The notes: a model not told the origin generated them from the sequence alone. Shown: positions 19,755 to 29,234, counted from the first letter of the stretch. The stretch: DNA of 64,000 bases from Sphingobacteriia bacterium (GCA_017304675.1 JAFKLS010000018.1:558001-622000), one strand, 5' to 3'. Program-made: numbers and translations.

Positions 19755-21434
19755 TTAAAGATTTCCTTTTTTCAATTCTTCAACAGCATGGTTTGCAGCA
19801 CGTGCTGTAAATGCCATGTAGGTTAATGAAGGATTAACACAGGAGGCACTTGCCATGAATGATCCATCCGTTACAAAAACATTGGGTGCATCCCATACCT
19901 GGTTCCATTTATTCAATACAGATGTTTTAGGATCTTTACCCATTCTTGCTGTTCCCATTTCATGAATGCCTCTTCCCGGAGTGCCATCTCCATCCCATTT
20001 ATTCACGTTCTTAACACCTGCAGCTTCTAACATTTCGGCAGCATCGTTCATCATATCTTTTCTCATTTTCAATTCATTTTCCTTCAATTCACAATCTATT
20101 GCCAAAACATTCAATCCCCATTTATCTTTTTTGGTTTTATCTAAGGTTACTTTATTATCTGCATAAGGTAATATTTCGCCAAAACCGCCAATGCCCATCG
20201 TCCAGTTACCGGGCTCAGTTAGTGCATCTTTAAAATCTCCACCGATAGATAATTCTGCAATTTCTCTGCCCCATCCCTGCCTCGATCCACCACCCTGGTA
20301 ACCAAAACCACGCAAATAATCTCTCTTATCTCCGAAAATATTTCTGAAGCGAGGGATGTACACACCGTTGGCTCTTCTGCCATAAGTATATTTATCTTCA
20401 TAACCCTCCACCATACCACTTGCACCCACACCTAAATGATGGTCCATTAAATATTTACCCAATGCATCACTACTGCTGCCCAATCCTCCGGGCCATATAT
20501 CGGTAGCTGAGTTCATTAATATCCAGGCAGAATTTAAAGTAGACGCATTTAAGAAAATGATCTTTGCTTTATACTCATAAGTTTTATTAGTTTCTGCATC
20601 CAACACCTCAACGCCTGTTGCTTTCTTGGTGTCTTTATCATATAGAATTTTTGTAACGATGCTCCACGGACGAAGCGTTAAGTTGCCTGTTTTTTGTGCA
20701 GCCGGTAATGTGGATGATTGTGTGCTGAAATAACCGCCGAAAGGACATCCCAACCAACATTTATTCCTGAACTGACATTCCGTTCTGTCTGCATGCGGTT
20801 CAGTAATATGCGCTACGCGGCCAATGATCATATGTCTTGAACCTTTATAATGCTCTTTGATTCTGGCAGCAACATCTTTTTCAACGCAAGTCATATCCAT
20901 TGGTTTCAAGAACTGACCATCTGGTAAATGAGGTAAGCCTTCTTTGCTTCCACTGATGCCTGCAAATTTCTCTACATAATCATACCAGGGGGCAATTTCA
21001 TTATATCGAACAGGCCAGTCTACACCAACGCCTTCTTTAGCATTGGCTTCAAAATCGTAATCGCTCCATCTATAAGTTTGGCGCCCCCATAATAAAGAAC
21101 GGCCGCCTACATGATAGCCTCTGAACCAATCGAATCTTTTGATTTCTGTATAGGGCGAATCTTTATCGCTTGCCCACATATCAAGGTTGGTTTCATTTAA
21201 AGGATAATCCCTTTTCAATACAGGATAATCTTTAATCATCTCCTGTGTTCTGCCACCGCGATGAGGAAAATCCCATGCTTCCTTATTGGCATTTACATAG
21301 TCTTTAATATGTTCTATGTTTCTGCCTCTTTCGAGCATTAATACTTTTAACCCTTTTTCGGTTAATTCTTTGGCTGCCCAGCCACCGCTGATACCAGAGC
21401 CAATTACAATAGCATCATAAACATTTTCAGGCAT
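19755..21434 (-). CDS. GMC family oxidoreductase, probable glycoside 3-dehydrogenase large subunit
   Basis: 559 residues. The FAD-binding motif is at the N-terminus (AIVIGSGISGGWAAKELTEK), and the catalytic C-terminus holds GRGIHEMGTARMG and NPSLTYMAFTARAANHA, with the His and Asn typical of GMC enzymes. FRNKCWLGCPFGGYFS has a Cys-rich segment found in the gluconate/glucoside dehydrogenase branch. There is no signal peptide, so export would depend on the Tat-bearing subunit 3 next to it. With the cytochrome c and DUF1080 genes nearby, oxidation of a sugar or glycoside at C3 is the most likely activity; other sugar positions cannot be excluded. Confidence 0.85.
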   Translation of the reverse strand: MPENVYDAIVIGSGISGGWAAKELTEKGLKVLMLERGRNIEHIKDYVNANKEAWDFPHRGGRTQEMIKDYPVLKRDYPLNETNLDMWASDKDSPYTEIKRFDWFRGYHVGGRSLLWGRQTYRWSDYDFEANAKEGVGVDWPVRYNEIAPWYDYVEKFAGISGSKEGLPHLPDGQFLKPMDMTCVEKDVAARIKEHYKGSRHMIIGRVAHITEPHADRTECQFRNKCWLGCPFGGYFSTQSSTLPAAQKTGNLTLRPWSIVTKILYDKDTKKATGVEVLDAETNKTYEYKAKIIFLNASTLNSAWILMNSATDIWPGGLGSSSDALGKYLMDHHLGVGASGMVEGYEDKYTYGRRANGVYIPRFRNIFGDKRDYLRGFGYQGGGSRQGWGREIAELSIGGDFKDALTEPGNWTMGIGGFGEILPYADNKVTLDKTKKDKWGLNVLAIDCELKENELKMRKDMMNDAAEMLEAAGVKNVNKWDGDGTPGRGIHEMGTARMGKDPKTSVLNKWNQVWDAPNVFVTDGSFMASASCVNPSLTYMAFTARAANHAVEELKKGNL

Positions 21435-21524
21435 AACGATTATTTATACAATGAACAAATACAATTAATAATGAACAACGAATAACGAACAATTAAAATA
21501 GCCTAACAATAATTGTTTATTGGA

Positions 21525-22418
21525 TTATACATCACAAATTCTTATTGCTTCCCTCAACGAGTCTAATTTGTTTTGATATGTTGGCATGAACTCCTGCGCC
21601 ACATATCCTTTATAACCCGTTTCAACAATTGCTTTCATCACGGCAGGATAATACAATTCTTGTGTATCGTTAATCTCATGCCTGCCCGGTACACCACCCG
21701 TGTGATAGTGTGCAATGTATTGATGATAGGTTTTGATGTTTCGAATAATATCGCCTTCCTGAATTTGCATGTGATATATATCGAACAACAGCTTGAAATT
21801 TTCTGAACCGATACGTTTACACAATTCAGCTCCCCATTCCACACGATCGTTCATATAATCTTTGTGATCTATTTTACTGTTCAATAACTCCATCACCATA
21901 ATCACTCCATGTTTTTCTGCAACAGGTAAAATTTTTTGCAAAGCATTCGTACAATGCTTCATGCCTGTTTCATCGTCCATTCCTTGCCTTTGCCCAGTAA
22001 AACAAATAAGGTTTTTATACCCGGCTTTTGCCATGATGGGAATTACTTCCAAATATTCTTTAATCAGGCTATCGTGATAAACAGGATTATTCAGTCCTTT
22101 GTTCAAATTATTATCGCCTGCCGTATAACACATAGAAGCATACACTCCGTGCTTTTGCATGGTTGGCCAATCTTTCGGGCCTGTTAAATCAATGGCATTG
22201 AATCCGATTTCTTTAACCGCTTCACACAATTGATCCAAAGTAAGATAACCGAATGTCCAACGGGAAACAGAATGATTGATATTTCCTTTCAATTTATTTT
22301 CTTGATGAGAAGAATGTTCAGCGGCATTACCAACAACCGGTAAAGCAGATGCTGCAGCAATACTTAGCGCACTACCTGCAATATTTTTAATTAAATTTCT
22401 TCTTGACTGGTTTTCCAT
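21525..22418 (-). CDS. Hydroxypyruvate isomerase-like TIM-barrel protein with Tat signal
   Basis: 297 residues. MENQSRRNLIKNIAGSALSI is a Tat-type signal with cleavage probably after VVGNAAE. The barrel resembles the hydroxypyruvate isomerase family (VMELLNSKIDHKDYM, LLFDIYHMQIQEGD, HYHTGGVPGRHEI, AQEFMPTY), with the expected acidic and His metal ligands. Its export makes a role in glyoxylate metabolism unlikely; a keto-sugar intermediate in the periplasm fits better. It lies between the MFS transporter (9 bases upstream) and the GMC gene. Confidence 0.85.
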   Translation of the reverse strand: MENQSRRNLIKNIAGSALSIAAASALPVVGNAAEHSSHQENKLKGNINHSVSRWTFGYLTLDQLCEAVKEIGFNAIDLTGPKDWPTMQKHGVYASMCYTAGDNNLNKGLNNPVYHDSLIKEYLEVIPIMAKAGYKNLICFTGQRQGMDDETGMKHCTNALQKILPVAEKHGVIMVMELLNSKIDHKDYMNDRVEWGAELCKRIGSENFKLLFDIYHMQIQEGDIIRNIKTYHQYIAHYHTGGVPGRHEINDTQELYYPAVMKAIVETGYKGYVAQEFMPTYQNKLDSLREAIRICDV

Positions 22419-22427
22419 ACAACAGAT

Positions 22428-23690
22428 TTATTTGGCAGCCTTTAATTTTTTCATGTACACATTCAATCCAATAAATGCTACTGTTAACACAACAGGTATT
22501 AGTAAAGTAACATTAATAATCTCAGGGCCCGCAGCTGTTTTTGCCTCGGCAAATGTTTTGGCCATTTCAGAACCTGCAGCTGCATTTGCATAATCAGATA
22601 AACTGCTTGCTGTTGGTAATTTTGCTGCCACCAGTTTATCATAATAACCTCCCATGAACATCATATAAATACTAACGGCAAACATTCCTGCGCCGCCCAT
22701 TAAATTAATACCTACAGCCCCAGTTTTAGGTAAATTCTCGGAAACAAAACCCAACATGGTTGGCCAGAAATAACAAACGCCCATTCCAAAAACAACAGCT
22801 CCGACAAACAACATATTACCTGTTGAGTGACCAAGCAAATACAATCCCAATGAAGCTAATACAGTAGAGATCAGCAATACACCCTGCGGAGAAAACTTAT
22901 GTACAACAGGTTCGGCAAAACCCCGGCCAATAACCATTACACCTGTTTCTATCGTTAAAAGAAGAATAGCGTTATCTGTAACATTTTTCAACAACACATC
23001 AATCCATTGTCCTGTAAATAGTTCTGTTATGGCAGTGCCAAACATGCAGATGATCATGAATATGAAAAGCGGATTACCTAAAGAACTGTACATTTCTGAA
23101 GTAGACACGCCGCTGGATACTCTTTCTGTTTGAGGAAAATCTAATTTTGAAAAAAGATAACCATACAATAAAGTTGGAATCAACATCACACCAACCTGTA
23201 ACTGTATGCCTAATCCTATTTTATTAAACAGATAAACCAACAAAGTTCCAATTACAATTCCTCCCGGAAACCATAAATGGAAATGGTTCAGTTTTGTTGT
23301 TTTATTATCAGGGAATAAAGATGTTACCAAAGGATTACAAGCAGCTTCAACCGTTCCGTTGGCAATACCAATTAATAATGTTGAGATAAACAAACTCCAG
23401 TATCCTGTTGCAAAAACAGTTAACAATATTCCCGCCAGGTGAAAAAGAAAGGCCATTACCAGCAATTTCTTCATACCAATTATATCTACTACCATACCCC
23501 CGATAATCACAGCCAGAGGAAAGCCCCAAAATGCAGTGGCGGCAATGGTTCCAAGTTGTGAGGCATTTAAGTGAAAATCTATTCCCTGCTGATTTAAAAC
23601 ACCTGCCCTGATCCCGAATGACAATGAAGTAACTAACAAGGCAAGGCAACTGGCAACAAATAATTTATTGCGCTGAATAGTAGTTTGCAT
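22428..23690 (-). CDS. MFS sugar transporter
   Basis: 420 residues with about 12 membrane helices. I chose the ATG at 23690 (MQTTIQRNKLFVASCLALLV); a longer open frame to 23882 would add 64 non-hydrophobic residues and overlap the divergent gene, and is surely not used. The signature GGMVVDIIGMKKLL follows helix 2, and a long loop rich in Ala lies before the last helix. The nearest relatives are uncharacterised Bacteroidota sugar MFS proteins. It is the first gene of the minus-strand operon and probably imports the products of the glycoside-oxidation system. Confidence 0.85.
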   Translation of the reverse strand: MQTTIQRNKLFVASCLALLVTSLSFGIRAGVLNQQGIDFHLNASQLGTIAATAFWGFPLAVIIGGMVVDIIGMKKLLVMAFLFHLAGILLTVFATGYWSLFISTLLIGIANGTVEAACNPLVTSLFPDNKTTKLNHFHLWFPGGIVIGTLLVYLFNKIGLGIQLQVGVMLIPTLLYGYLFSKLDFPQTERVSSGVSTSEMYSSLGNPLFIFMIICMFGTAITELFTGQWIDVLLKNVTDNAILLLTIETGVMVIGRGFAEPVVHKFSPQGVLLISTVLASLGLYLLGHSTGNMLFVGAVVFGMGVCYFWPTMLGFVSENLPKTGAVGINLMGGAGMFAVSIYMMFMGGYYDKLVAAKLPTASSLSDYANAAAGSEMAKTFAEAKTAAGPEIINVTLLIPVVLTVAFIGLNVYMKKLKAAK

Positions 23691-23804
23691 TTTTCTTTTG
23701 GTTTGGCTTTCGTTAGTGCTAAAGAGCTTTAAATGTAGTTTTTTATTTTTTAAAAACCATTTTGTCTGGGCACTTTTTTGACTAAAATCAAAACAAAAAA
23801 ATAT

Positions 23805-23814
23805 CAAACGTTTG
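23805..23814. promoter_or_regulatory. LacI-like palindromic operator between divergent operons
   Basis: CAAACGTTTG is a perfect 10-bp palindrome with the central ACGT of LacI-family operators, in the 177-base gap between the MFS and Gfo/Idh/MocA genes. A TACATTTA box that could serve the MFS gene lies nearer to it. The regulator itself is not in the window. Confidence 0.5.
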
Positions 23815-23867
23815 CAAAAAATTAAACCCCATAATCTCATAATAATTACGAATTTTAAAACTTTAAA

Positions 23868-25034
23868 ATGGTTGCTATGCATAGAAAATTAAGAATGGGA
23901 ATGATCGGTGGCGGCAAAGATGCTTTTATTGGTGCCGTTCACAGAATTGCAGCACTGATGGATGGGCAGATAGAACTTGTATGTGGCGCTTTTAGCAGCA
24001 ATGCAGAAAAGTCGAGGCAAAGTGGCGAAGCCCTGTTTTTACCAGCAGACAGGGTATATGCCAATTACGAGGAAATGATCTTGAAGGAAAAAGCACTGCC
24101 AGAAAATAGCAGGATTGATTTTGTGAGCATTGTAACCCCTAATCACATGCATTTTGCACCGGCAAAAATGGCTATGGAAAATGGTTTTAACGTGGTACTA
24201 GACAAACCCATTACTTTCTCGCTAACGGAGGCCAAAGAACTAAAAAAGATCATTGAGACCACCGGTGCTGTTTTCTGTTTAACACATACTTATACCGGCT
24301 ATCCCATGATTAAAGAAGCAAGGCAATTGATTGCTTCCGGCAAACTGGGTGTAGTAAGAAAGATATATGTTGAGTACCCGCAAGGCTGGTTAAGTACTTT
24401 TTTGGAAAGCAGCGATCAAAAACAGGCAACATGGCGTACCGATCCTACCCGAAGCGGCATAGCGGGTTGTATGGGAGATATTGGTACGCATGCATTTAAC
24501 ATGGCAGAATATGTAAGTGGTTTAACAGTTACCAAAATATGTGCAGACCTGAATATTATAGTAAAAGGACGGCTGTTAGATGATGATGGGGCTATACTTC
24601 TAAAATTTAATAACGGTGCAAGCGGTGTATTAATAGCCACTCAAACAGCAGCAGGCGAAGAAAACAACATCAAAATAAGAGTGTATGGCGAAAAGGGCGG
24701 ATTAGAATGGCAACAGGCAGATGCTAATAGTTTATTGTTAAAATGGCTGGATAAACCAACCGAAATATTAAGGGCCGGTACCGGATATGTAAGCACTTAT
24801 GCAGCACATAATTCCAGAACACCGGCGGGGCACCCCGAAGGGTACCTCGAAGCATTTGCTAATCTATACAGGAATTTTGCCTTAACAGTAAGGGCAAAAG
24901 CAAACAATAAAATACCGCAAAAAGAATGGATGGATTTTCCGGGAGTGGAAGAAGGCATTCGTGGAATGGCCTTTATTGAAAACGTGGTGGCTTCATCTAA
25001 AAGCGATATTAAGTGGACAGATTTCTCCGTTTAA
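23868..25034 (+). CDS. Gfo/Idh/MocA family oxidoreductase
   Basis: 388 residues: N-terminal Rossmann fold (RMGMIGGGKDAFIGAVHRIA) and the catalytic DKPITFSLTEAKEL motif with the conserved Lys of EKP/DKP, then an alpha/beta substrate domain with GDIGTHAFNMAEY. NAD(P)-dependent and probably cytoplasmic, as no signal is visible. Such enzymes interconvert sugars and 3-keto sugars, consistent with the neighbouring system. The start may be the ATG at 23868 or the one at 23877. It heads the plus-strand operon. Confidence 0.9.
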   Translation: MVAMHRKLRMGMIGGGKDAFIGAVHRIAALMDGQIELVCGAFSSNAEKSRQSGEALFLPADRVYANYEEMILKEKALPENSRIDFVSIVTPNHMHFAPAKMAMENGFNVVLDKPITFSLTEAKELKKIIETTGAVFCLTHTYTGYPMIKEARQLIASGKLGVVRKIYVEYPQGWLSTFLESSDQKQATWRTDPTRSGIAGCMGDIGTHAFNMAEYVSGLTVTKICADLNIIVKGRLLDDDGAILLKFNNGASGVLIATQTAAGEENNIKIRVYGEKGGLEWQQADANSLLLKWLDKPTEILRAGTGYVSTYAAHNSRTPAGHPEGYLEAFANLYRNFALTVRAKANNKIPQKEWMDFPGVEEGIRGMAFIENVVASSKSDIKWTDFSV

Positions 25035-25064
25035 AAAAAACTGCATCTTAATTCAAAGAATATT

Positions 25065-26117
25065 ATGACAACAATAAAAGGCCCCGCTATTTTTTTAGCA
25101 CAATTTATGAGTGATGTTGCTCCATTCAATTCCTTATCATCTATCTGCCAATGGGCAGCAGGATTGGGTTTTAAAGGAGTACAAATACCAACCTGGGATA
25201 GCAGGTGCATCGATCTACAAAAAGCGGCAGAAAGTAAAACGTATGCCGATGAGATAAAAGGCATTGTTCAGGCAGCAGGGTTGGAAATAACAGAATTATC
25301 AACCCATTTACAAGGGCAGCTTGTTGCTGTTCATCCTGCGTACGATAGTTTGTTCGATGGCTTTGCTCCTGAAAATACGCGTGGCAATAGTAAAGCAAGA
25401 ACGGAATGGGCCATACAGCAATTGAAATATGCTGCGAAAGCCTCTCAGCATTTAGGGTTAAATGCTCATGCCACTTTCAGTGGCTCATTATTATGGCATA
25501 CGGTATATCCCTGGCCTCAACGACCTGAAGGTTTGGTAGAAACAGCTTTTACCGAGTTGGCTAAACGATGGTTACCCATTTTAAATGTGTTTGATGATTG
25601 CGGAACAGACCTCTGCTATGAAATTCACCCGGGAGAAGATTTGCATGATGGCATCACCTACGAAATGTTTTTAGAAAAAGTAAACCAACATAAACGGGCT
25701 TGTTTATTGTACGATCCATCACACTTTGTTTTACAATGTCTGGATTATAAAACTTACATCGATCATTATCATGAGAGAATTAAAATGTTTCATGTAAAAG
25801 ATGCTGAATTTAACCCTACCGGTAAACAGGGTGTATACGGTGGTTACCAGAGCTGGATTAACAGGGCCGGAAGGTTTCGTTCGCTCGGCGATGGACAGGT
25901 TGATTTTAAATCTATCTTCAGCAAACTTGCTGCTTACGATTATAAAGGCTGGGCAGTATTGGAATGGGAATGTTGCATTAAACATCCTGAAGATGGCGCA
26001 AGAGAAGGTGCACAGTTTATTAAAGAACACATCATTCGGGTAACGGAAAAAGCATTCGATGATTTTGCAGGTACAGGTGCAAATGAGAATTTTAATAAAA
26101 AAATTTTAGGACTATAA
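25065..26117 (+). CDS. Cytoplasmic TIM-barrel sugar isomerase/epimerase-like protein
   Basis: 350 residues of the xylose-isomerase-like TIM-barrel family, without a signal peptide. Metal-ligand candidates are Glu in CYEIHPGEDLHDG, Asp/His in LLYDPSHFVLQC, His in MFHVKDAEF and Glu in AVLEWECCIKH. It follows the Gfo/Idh/MocA gene by 30 bases, a very common pairing in which the two enzymes act in sequence on a keto sugar. The exact substrate is unknown. Confidence 0.87.
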   Translation: MTTIKGPAIFLAQFMSDVAPFNSLSSICQWAAGLGFKGVQIPTWDSRCIDLQKAAESKTYADEIKGIVQAAGLEITELSTHLQGQLVAVHPAYDSLFDGFAPENTRGNSKARTEWAIQQLKYAAKASQHLGLNAHATFSGSLLWHTVYPWPQRPEGLVETAFTELAKRWLPILNVFDDCGTDLCYEIHPGEDLHDGITYEMFLEKVNQHKRACLLYDPSHFVLQCLDYKTYIDHYHERIKMFHVKDAEFNPTGKQGVYGGYQSWINRAGRFRSLGDGQVDFKSIFSKLAAYDYKGWAVLEWECCIKHPEDGAREGAQFIKEHIIRVTEKAFDDFAGTGANENFNKKILGL

Positions 26118-26150
26118 ATACTTTAGCAAACACAACTTTAATACACAATT

Positions 26151-26531
26151 ATGAAAAAAATTTCTATTCTTTTGTCAGCAGCGGTAATCTTATATGCCTG
26201 TGGTGGTAGCAATAACAGCGAAACCAAAAAAGCAGATGTTCCTCAACCGGCAGCAAATAGCATTTCAGATAACCCAGACTACCAAAAAGGTTTGGCGCTT
26301 GTTGCAAAAAGCGATTGTTTAACCTGCCATAAAGTTGATGAAAAATTAACCGGCCCTGCCTACCGTGATGTTGCCAGTAAATACGCTGAAAAAGATGTTG
26401 CTATGCTTGCCGGCAAAATCATTAAAGGCGGAAGCGGTAACTGGGGCTCTATTCCCATGACACCACACCCAGCCATTTCGCAGGCCGATGCAGAACAAAT
26501 GGTTAAATATATTTTGCTGCTAAAAAAATAA
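26151..26531 (+). CDS. Lipoprotein c-type cytochrome
   Basis: 126 residues. Lipoprotein signal with Cys17 (LYACGG), one heme site CLTCH at residues 56-60, and a probable distal ligand Met103 in GSIPMTPHP, the arrangement of cytochrome c551/552. It should sit on the membrane facing the periplasm and could take electrons from the GMC/subunit-3 dehydrogenase encoded across the divergent promoter. Its position in the plus-strand operon supports this. Confidence 0.9.
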   Translation: MKKISILLSAAVILYACGGSNNSETKKADVPQPAANSISDNPDYQKGLALVAKSDCLTCHKVDEKLTGPAYRDVASKYAEKDVAMLAGKIIKGGSGNWGSIPMTPHPAISQADAEQMVKYILLLKK

Positions 26532-26552
26532 TTCATCTTTCAAAAAGTCATC

Positions 26553-27236
26553 ATGAAAAAAGTAATTCTCACTTTCGGCTTCATGCTTTTTGCTTTCAGC
26601 ATTATGGCACAGAAAAAAGAGCAATGGATTTCTTTGTTCGATGGTAAGTCAACTCAGGGTTGGCATACTTACGGCAAACCAACAGCATCTGATCTTGCAT
26701 GGAAAGTGCAGGATGGCACTCTATATTTAGATGCATCTCAAAAAACGGGAAGAGGAGATATCGTTACAGCTGAAGAATTCGAAAATTTCCATTTGAAACT
26801 CGAATGGAAAATATCTAAGAACGGCAATAGCGGTATCATGTTTCACGTACATGAAGACACTGCAATATATAAATACACTTTTCACACAGGGCCGGAAATG
26901 CAGGTACTGGATAATGAAGGCCACCCCGATGCAAAAATTAACAAACACAGGGCCGGAGACCTATATGATCTGATAGCCTGCTCAAAAGAAACTGTAAAGC
27001 CTGCAGGAGAATGGAATACGGCTGAGATTATTTGTAATAAAGGTAAACTGGAATTGCTTCTGAATGGAACAACTGTTGTTGCTACTACGCTGTGGACAGA
27101 TGAATGGAAACAATTAGTGGCGAACAGCAAATTTAAAACAATGCCTGGTTTTGGCATCTTTAAGAGCGGGAGAATTGCACTGCAAGATCATGGCAATGAA
27201 GTCTGGTACAGAAATATTGTAATTAAGAAGTTATAA
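26553..27236 (+). CDS. DUF1080 / 3-keto-disaccharide hydrolase family protein
   Basis: 227 residues with a cleaved signal (MKKVILTFGFMLFAFSIMAQ). The mature part is a DUF1080 (PF06439) beta-sandwich with the hallmark WISLFDGKSTQGWH start, the NGNSGIMFHVHED segment and the HNEVWYRNIVIKKL-type end. The family has been linked to hydrolysis of 3-keto glycosides, which matches a GMC dehydrogenase in the same locus. It closes the plus-strand operon, before a clear terminator. Confidence 0.9.
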   Translation: MKKVILTFGFMLFAFSIMAQKKEQWISLFDGKSTQGWHTYGKPTASDLAWKVQDGTLYLDASQKTGRGDIVTAEEFENFHLKLEWKISKNGNSGIMFHVHEDTAIYKYTFHTGPEMQVLDNEGHPDAKINKHRAGDLYDLIACSKETVKPAGEWNTAEIICNKGKLELLLNGTTVVATTLWTDEWKQLVANSKFKTMPGFGIFKSGRIALQDHGNEVWYRNIVIKKL

Positions 27237-27259
27237 TTTTTGCATTATAAGTTTTAAGT

Positions 27260-27289
27260 GAGTTGCTTCAAAAGAGCAACTCTTTTTTT
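27260..27289 (+). terminator. Terminator after the DUF1080 gene
   Basis: GAGTTGCT and AGCAACTC form an 8-bp stem with a 7-base loop, followed by T7. It starts 24 bases after the DUF1080 stop. Confidence 0.85.
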
Positions 27290-27337
27290 ATTTCCCATTT
27301 TCAAGTTTACATTTTCAATTGCCTCTATCTTAGCATT

Positions 27338-27781
27338 ATGAATTTACACAGCGATGAATACTTCATGCAGCAAGCTTTAAAAGAAGCAGAGGAAGCTTTT
27401 GAGAAAGATGAAGTTCCGGTTGGTGCAGTAGTAGTCATTAATAATAAAATTATTTCAAGAGCACATAACCAGGTTGAACTATTAAATGATGCCACAGCAC
27501 ATGCAGAAATACTGGCACTAACCAGTGCTTTTGCACACTTAGGTGCCAAATATTTGCCTGAAGCAACTTTATATGTAACACTTGAGCCCTGCCTAATGTG
27601 TTGCGGAGCCATGTATTGGAGCAAAATAGGGCGTATTGTATATGCTGCAACAGACGATAAGAACGGGTACAGGAAGTTTACCGGCAACAGTCCGCTACAC
27701 CCAAAAACAGAAATCGTAAAAGGTATATTAGAACAAGAAGCAGCTTTCTTGTTAAAATCTTTCTTCAAAAACAAACGCTAA
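27338..27781 (+). CDS. tadA: tRNA adenosine(34) deaminase TadA
   Basis: 147 residues from the ATG at 27338 (MNLHSDEYFMQQALKEAEEA); an upstream in-frame start at 27263 would overlap the terminator. The zinc deaminase motifs are intact: HAE in DATAHAEILAL and PCxxC in LEPCLMCCGAMYW. It converts A34 to inosine in tRNA-Arg; the paralogous guanine deaminase family is the alternative but the motif and length favour TadA. A TATCTTAG box (27326-27333) just upstream suggests a very short leader. Confidence 0.88.
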   Translation: MNLHSDEYFMQQALKEAEEAFEKDEVPVGAVVVINNKIISRAHNQVELLNDATAHAEILALTSAFAHLGAKYLPEATLYVTLEPCLMCCGAMYWSKIGRIVYAATDDKNGYRKFTGNSPLHPKTEIVKGILEQEAAFLLKSFFKNKR

Positions 27782-27844
27782 CCACTTGTTTTTCGACTTA
27801 AGAAAGAAATCACATTCTATCCTTTCATTTCAAACTTCATTCAA

Positions 27845-27852
27845 TAAATTTG
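27845..27852 (+). promoter_or_regulatory. Bacteroidota -7 promoter element for sodA
   Basis: TAAATTTG matches the TAnnTTTG consensus exactly and lies 36 bases before the sodA ATG. No clear TTTG -33 element is visible, so this is a partial match. Confidence 0.45.
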
Positions 27853-27887
27853 TTTTCTATTTTTTAAATCATTAAATCATAATAACT

Positions 27888-28493
27888 ATGGCATTTACTT
27901 TACCAGCGTTACCCTATGCACACGAAGCATTAGAGCCGCATATTGATACAACAACCATGCAAATACATCATGGTAAACACCATCAGGCTTATGTAGACAA
28001 TTTAAACAAAGCCATTGCCGGCACACCCAACGAGGGTAAATCTTTAGAAGAGCTGGTGCAACATGCCGGAAGTATTTCTGCTGCTGTTCGCAACAACGGC
28101 GGCGGCCATTGGAACCATACTTTTTTCTGGGAAAGCCTGGCACCCAATGCAGGTGGTGCTCCAAGCGGCACTTTGGCCGATGCCATTAATGCTGCATTTG
28201 GATCGTTCGATGCATTTAAAGAGAAGTTCGCAGCAGCCGGAATGACAAGATTTGGTAGTGGCTGGGCATGGCTTCTTGTAAAAGACGGCAAACTGGAAAT
28301 AAGCTCCACACCTAATCAGGATAACCCATTAATGGATATTGCTGAAGTAAAAGGCACTCCCGTGTTGGGCGTAGATGTTTGGGAACATGCCTATTATTTA
28401 AAATACCAAAATAGAAGAGCCGATTATTTAGCTGCTTTTTGGAATGTGGTAAGTTGGAATAAAGTGGCCGAGCGTTTTGCCGCTGCAAAATAA
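27888..28493 (+). CDS. sodA: Superoxide dismutase (Fe/Mn)
   Basis: 201 residues with all four metal ligands: His in [17 protein letters not shown], His in [10 protein letters not shown], and the Asp/His pair in [19 protein letters not shown]. The GGGHWNH and QDNPLM features do not separate Fe from Mn use clearly. Cytoplasmic, as no signal is visible. It is a single-gene unit with its own -7 element and terminator. Confidence 0.95.
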   Translation: MAFTLPALPYAHEALEPHIDTTTMQIHHGKHHQAYVDNLNKAIAGTPNEGKSLEELVQHAGSISAAVRNNGGGHWNHTFFWESLAPNAGGAPSGTLADAINAAFGSFDAFKEKFAAAGMTRFGSGWAWLLVKDGKLEISSTPNQDNPLMDIAEVKGTPVLGVDVWEHAYYLKYQNRRADYLAAFWNVVSWNKVAERFAAAK

Positions 28494-28521
28494 TTTTTAT
28501 TGCAACGAATAACATATTTTT

Positions 28522-28552
28522 AAATCCTCCTTTTAAAAACAGGAGGATTTTT
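28522..28552 (+). terminator. sodA terminator
   Basis: AAATCCTCCT and AGGAGGATTT form a 10-bp stem around a 9-base loop, followed by TT. It begins 29 bases after the sodA stop. Confidence 0.85.
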
Positions 28553-28567
28553 ATTTAAAAACTTTCT

Positions 28568-29164
28568 ATGAAATACGTATTCATTCTTCTTAGCGCAACA
28601 GTTGTTTTCGCTTCATGCTCATCAAACACAAAAAGAGTAAATGTTTTGTACAGGGGTAAGGCAGATATTAATGCTGCTGCCAATTCAGTTACTTTAAAAG
28701 ATGGTGCCGGCAATGAAGAACAAATGGCTGAATTTTCTGGTAAAAGCATCAGCATTCAAAAAACAGATGGTTCAAAAACAGAAGCGGCATTAAACGAACC
28801 AGGCTTGTATATTTTAAATGGAAGGAATGACACCATTATTGGCAGCTACCAAAAATATTCAGACCCTAAAAAAACCTACGATACCATTAAACAGGATTTT
28901 ATTAAACGCAGTATCGATTCTCTGAAACTGCTGGTTGAAGGCAAAAACATTAGCACTGCCAATAGGAATTTTTATATTCTTCCATACAGTGCACAAAAGA
29001 TCACAGATAATGTAGATGCCTTACTGGTTACACCTTTCCATAGAATGACATCGGTAGAAAAAGTGGGAGATAAAGATCCAGAAGTATATCGCTTCTGGAG
29101 CATTAAAGAAATCAGGGAAACAATTGAAAAGCTGGCAAAAGATACGGTACACGTTAAAATATAA
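28568..29164 (+). CDS. Lipoprotein of unknown function
   Basis: 198 residues. MKYVFILLSATVVFASCSS is a lipoprotein signal with Cys17. The mature part has KDGAGNEEQMAEFSGKSISI and EPGLYILNGRNDTIIGSY, and ends in a helical segment (IREIRETIEKL-like). I do not recognise a family. It lies alone between sodA and the rpmH-rnpA-yidD block and ends before a terminator. Confidence 0.7.
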   Translation: MKYVFILLSATVVFASCSSNTKRVNVLYRGKADINAAANSVTLKDGAGNEEQMAEFSGKSISIQKTDGSKTEAALNEPGLYILNGRNDTIIGSYQKYSDPKKTYDTIKQDFIKRSIDSLKLLVEGKNISTANRNFYILPYSAQKITDNVDALLVTPFHRMTSVEKVGDKDPEVYRFWSIKEIRETIEKLAKDTVHVKI

Positions 29165-29193
29165 TCGCCAGTTAGAGTTATAATAATAAAATG

Positions 29194-29223
29194 GAGTTGC
29201 ATTTAATTAATGCAGCTCTTTTT
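29194..29223. terminator. Terminator between the lipoprotein gene and yidD
   Basis: GAGTTGCATT (29194-29203) and AATGCAGCTC (29209-29218) form a 10-bp stem with one G-T pair, followed by T5 on the plus strand. It lies 11 bases from the yidD stop on the other strand and may serve both genes. Confidence 0.75.
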
Positions 29224-29234
29224 ATTAAAGAAAC

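Noticed and set aside
23691..23882. 64-residue N-terminal extension of the MFS transporter frame
   Set aside because: It overlaps the start of the divergent Gfo/Idh/MocA gene and the promoter region; MQTTIQRNKLF at 23690 starts directly before the first helix.
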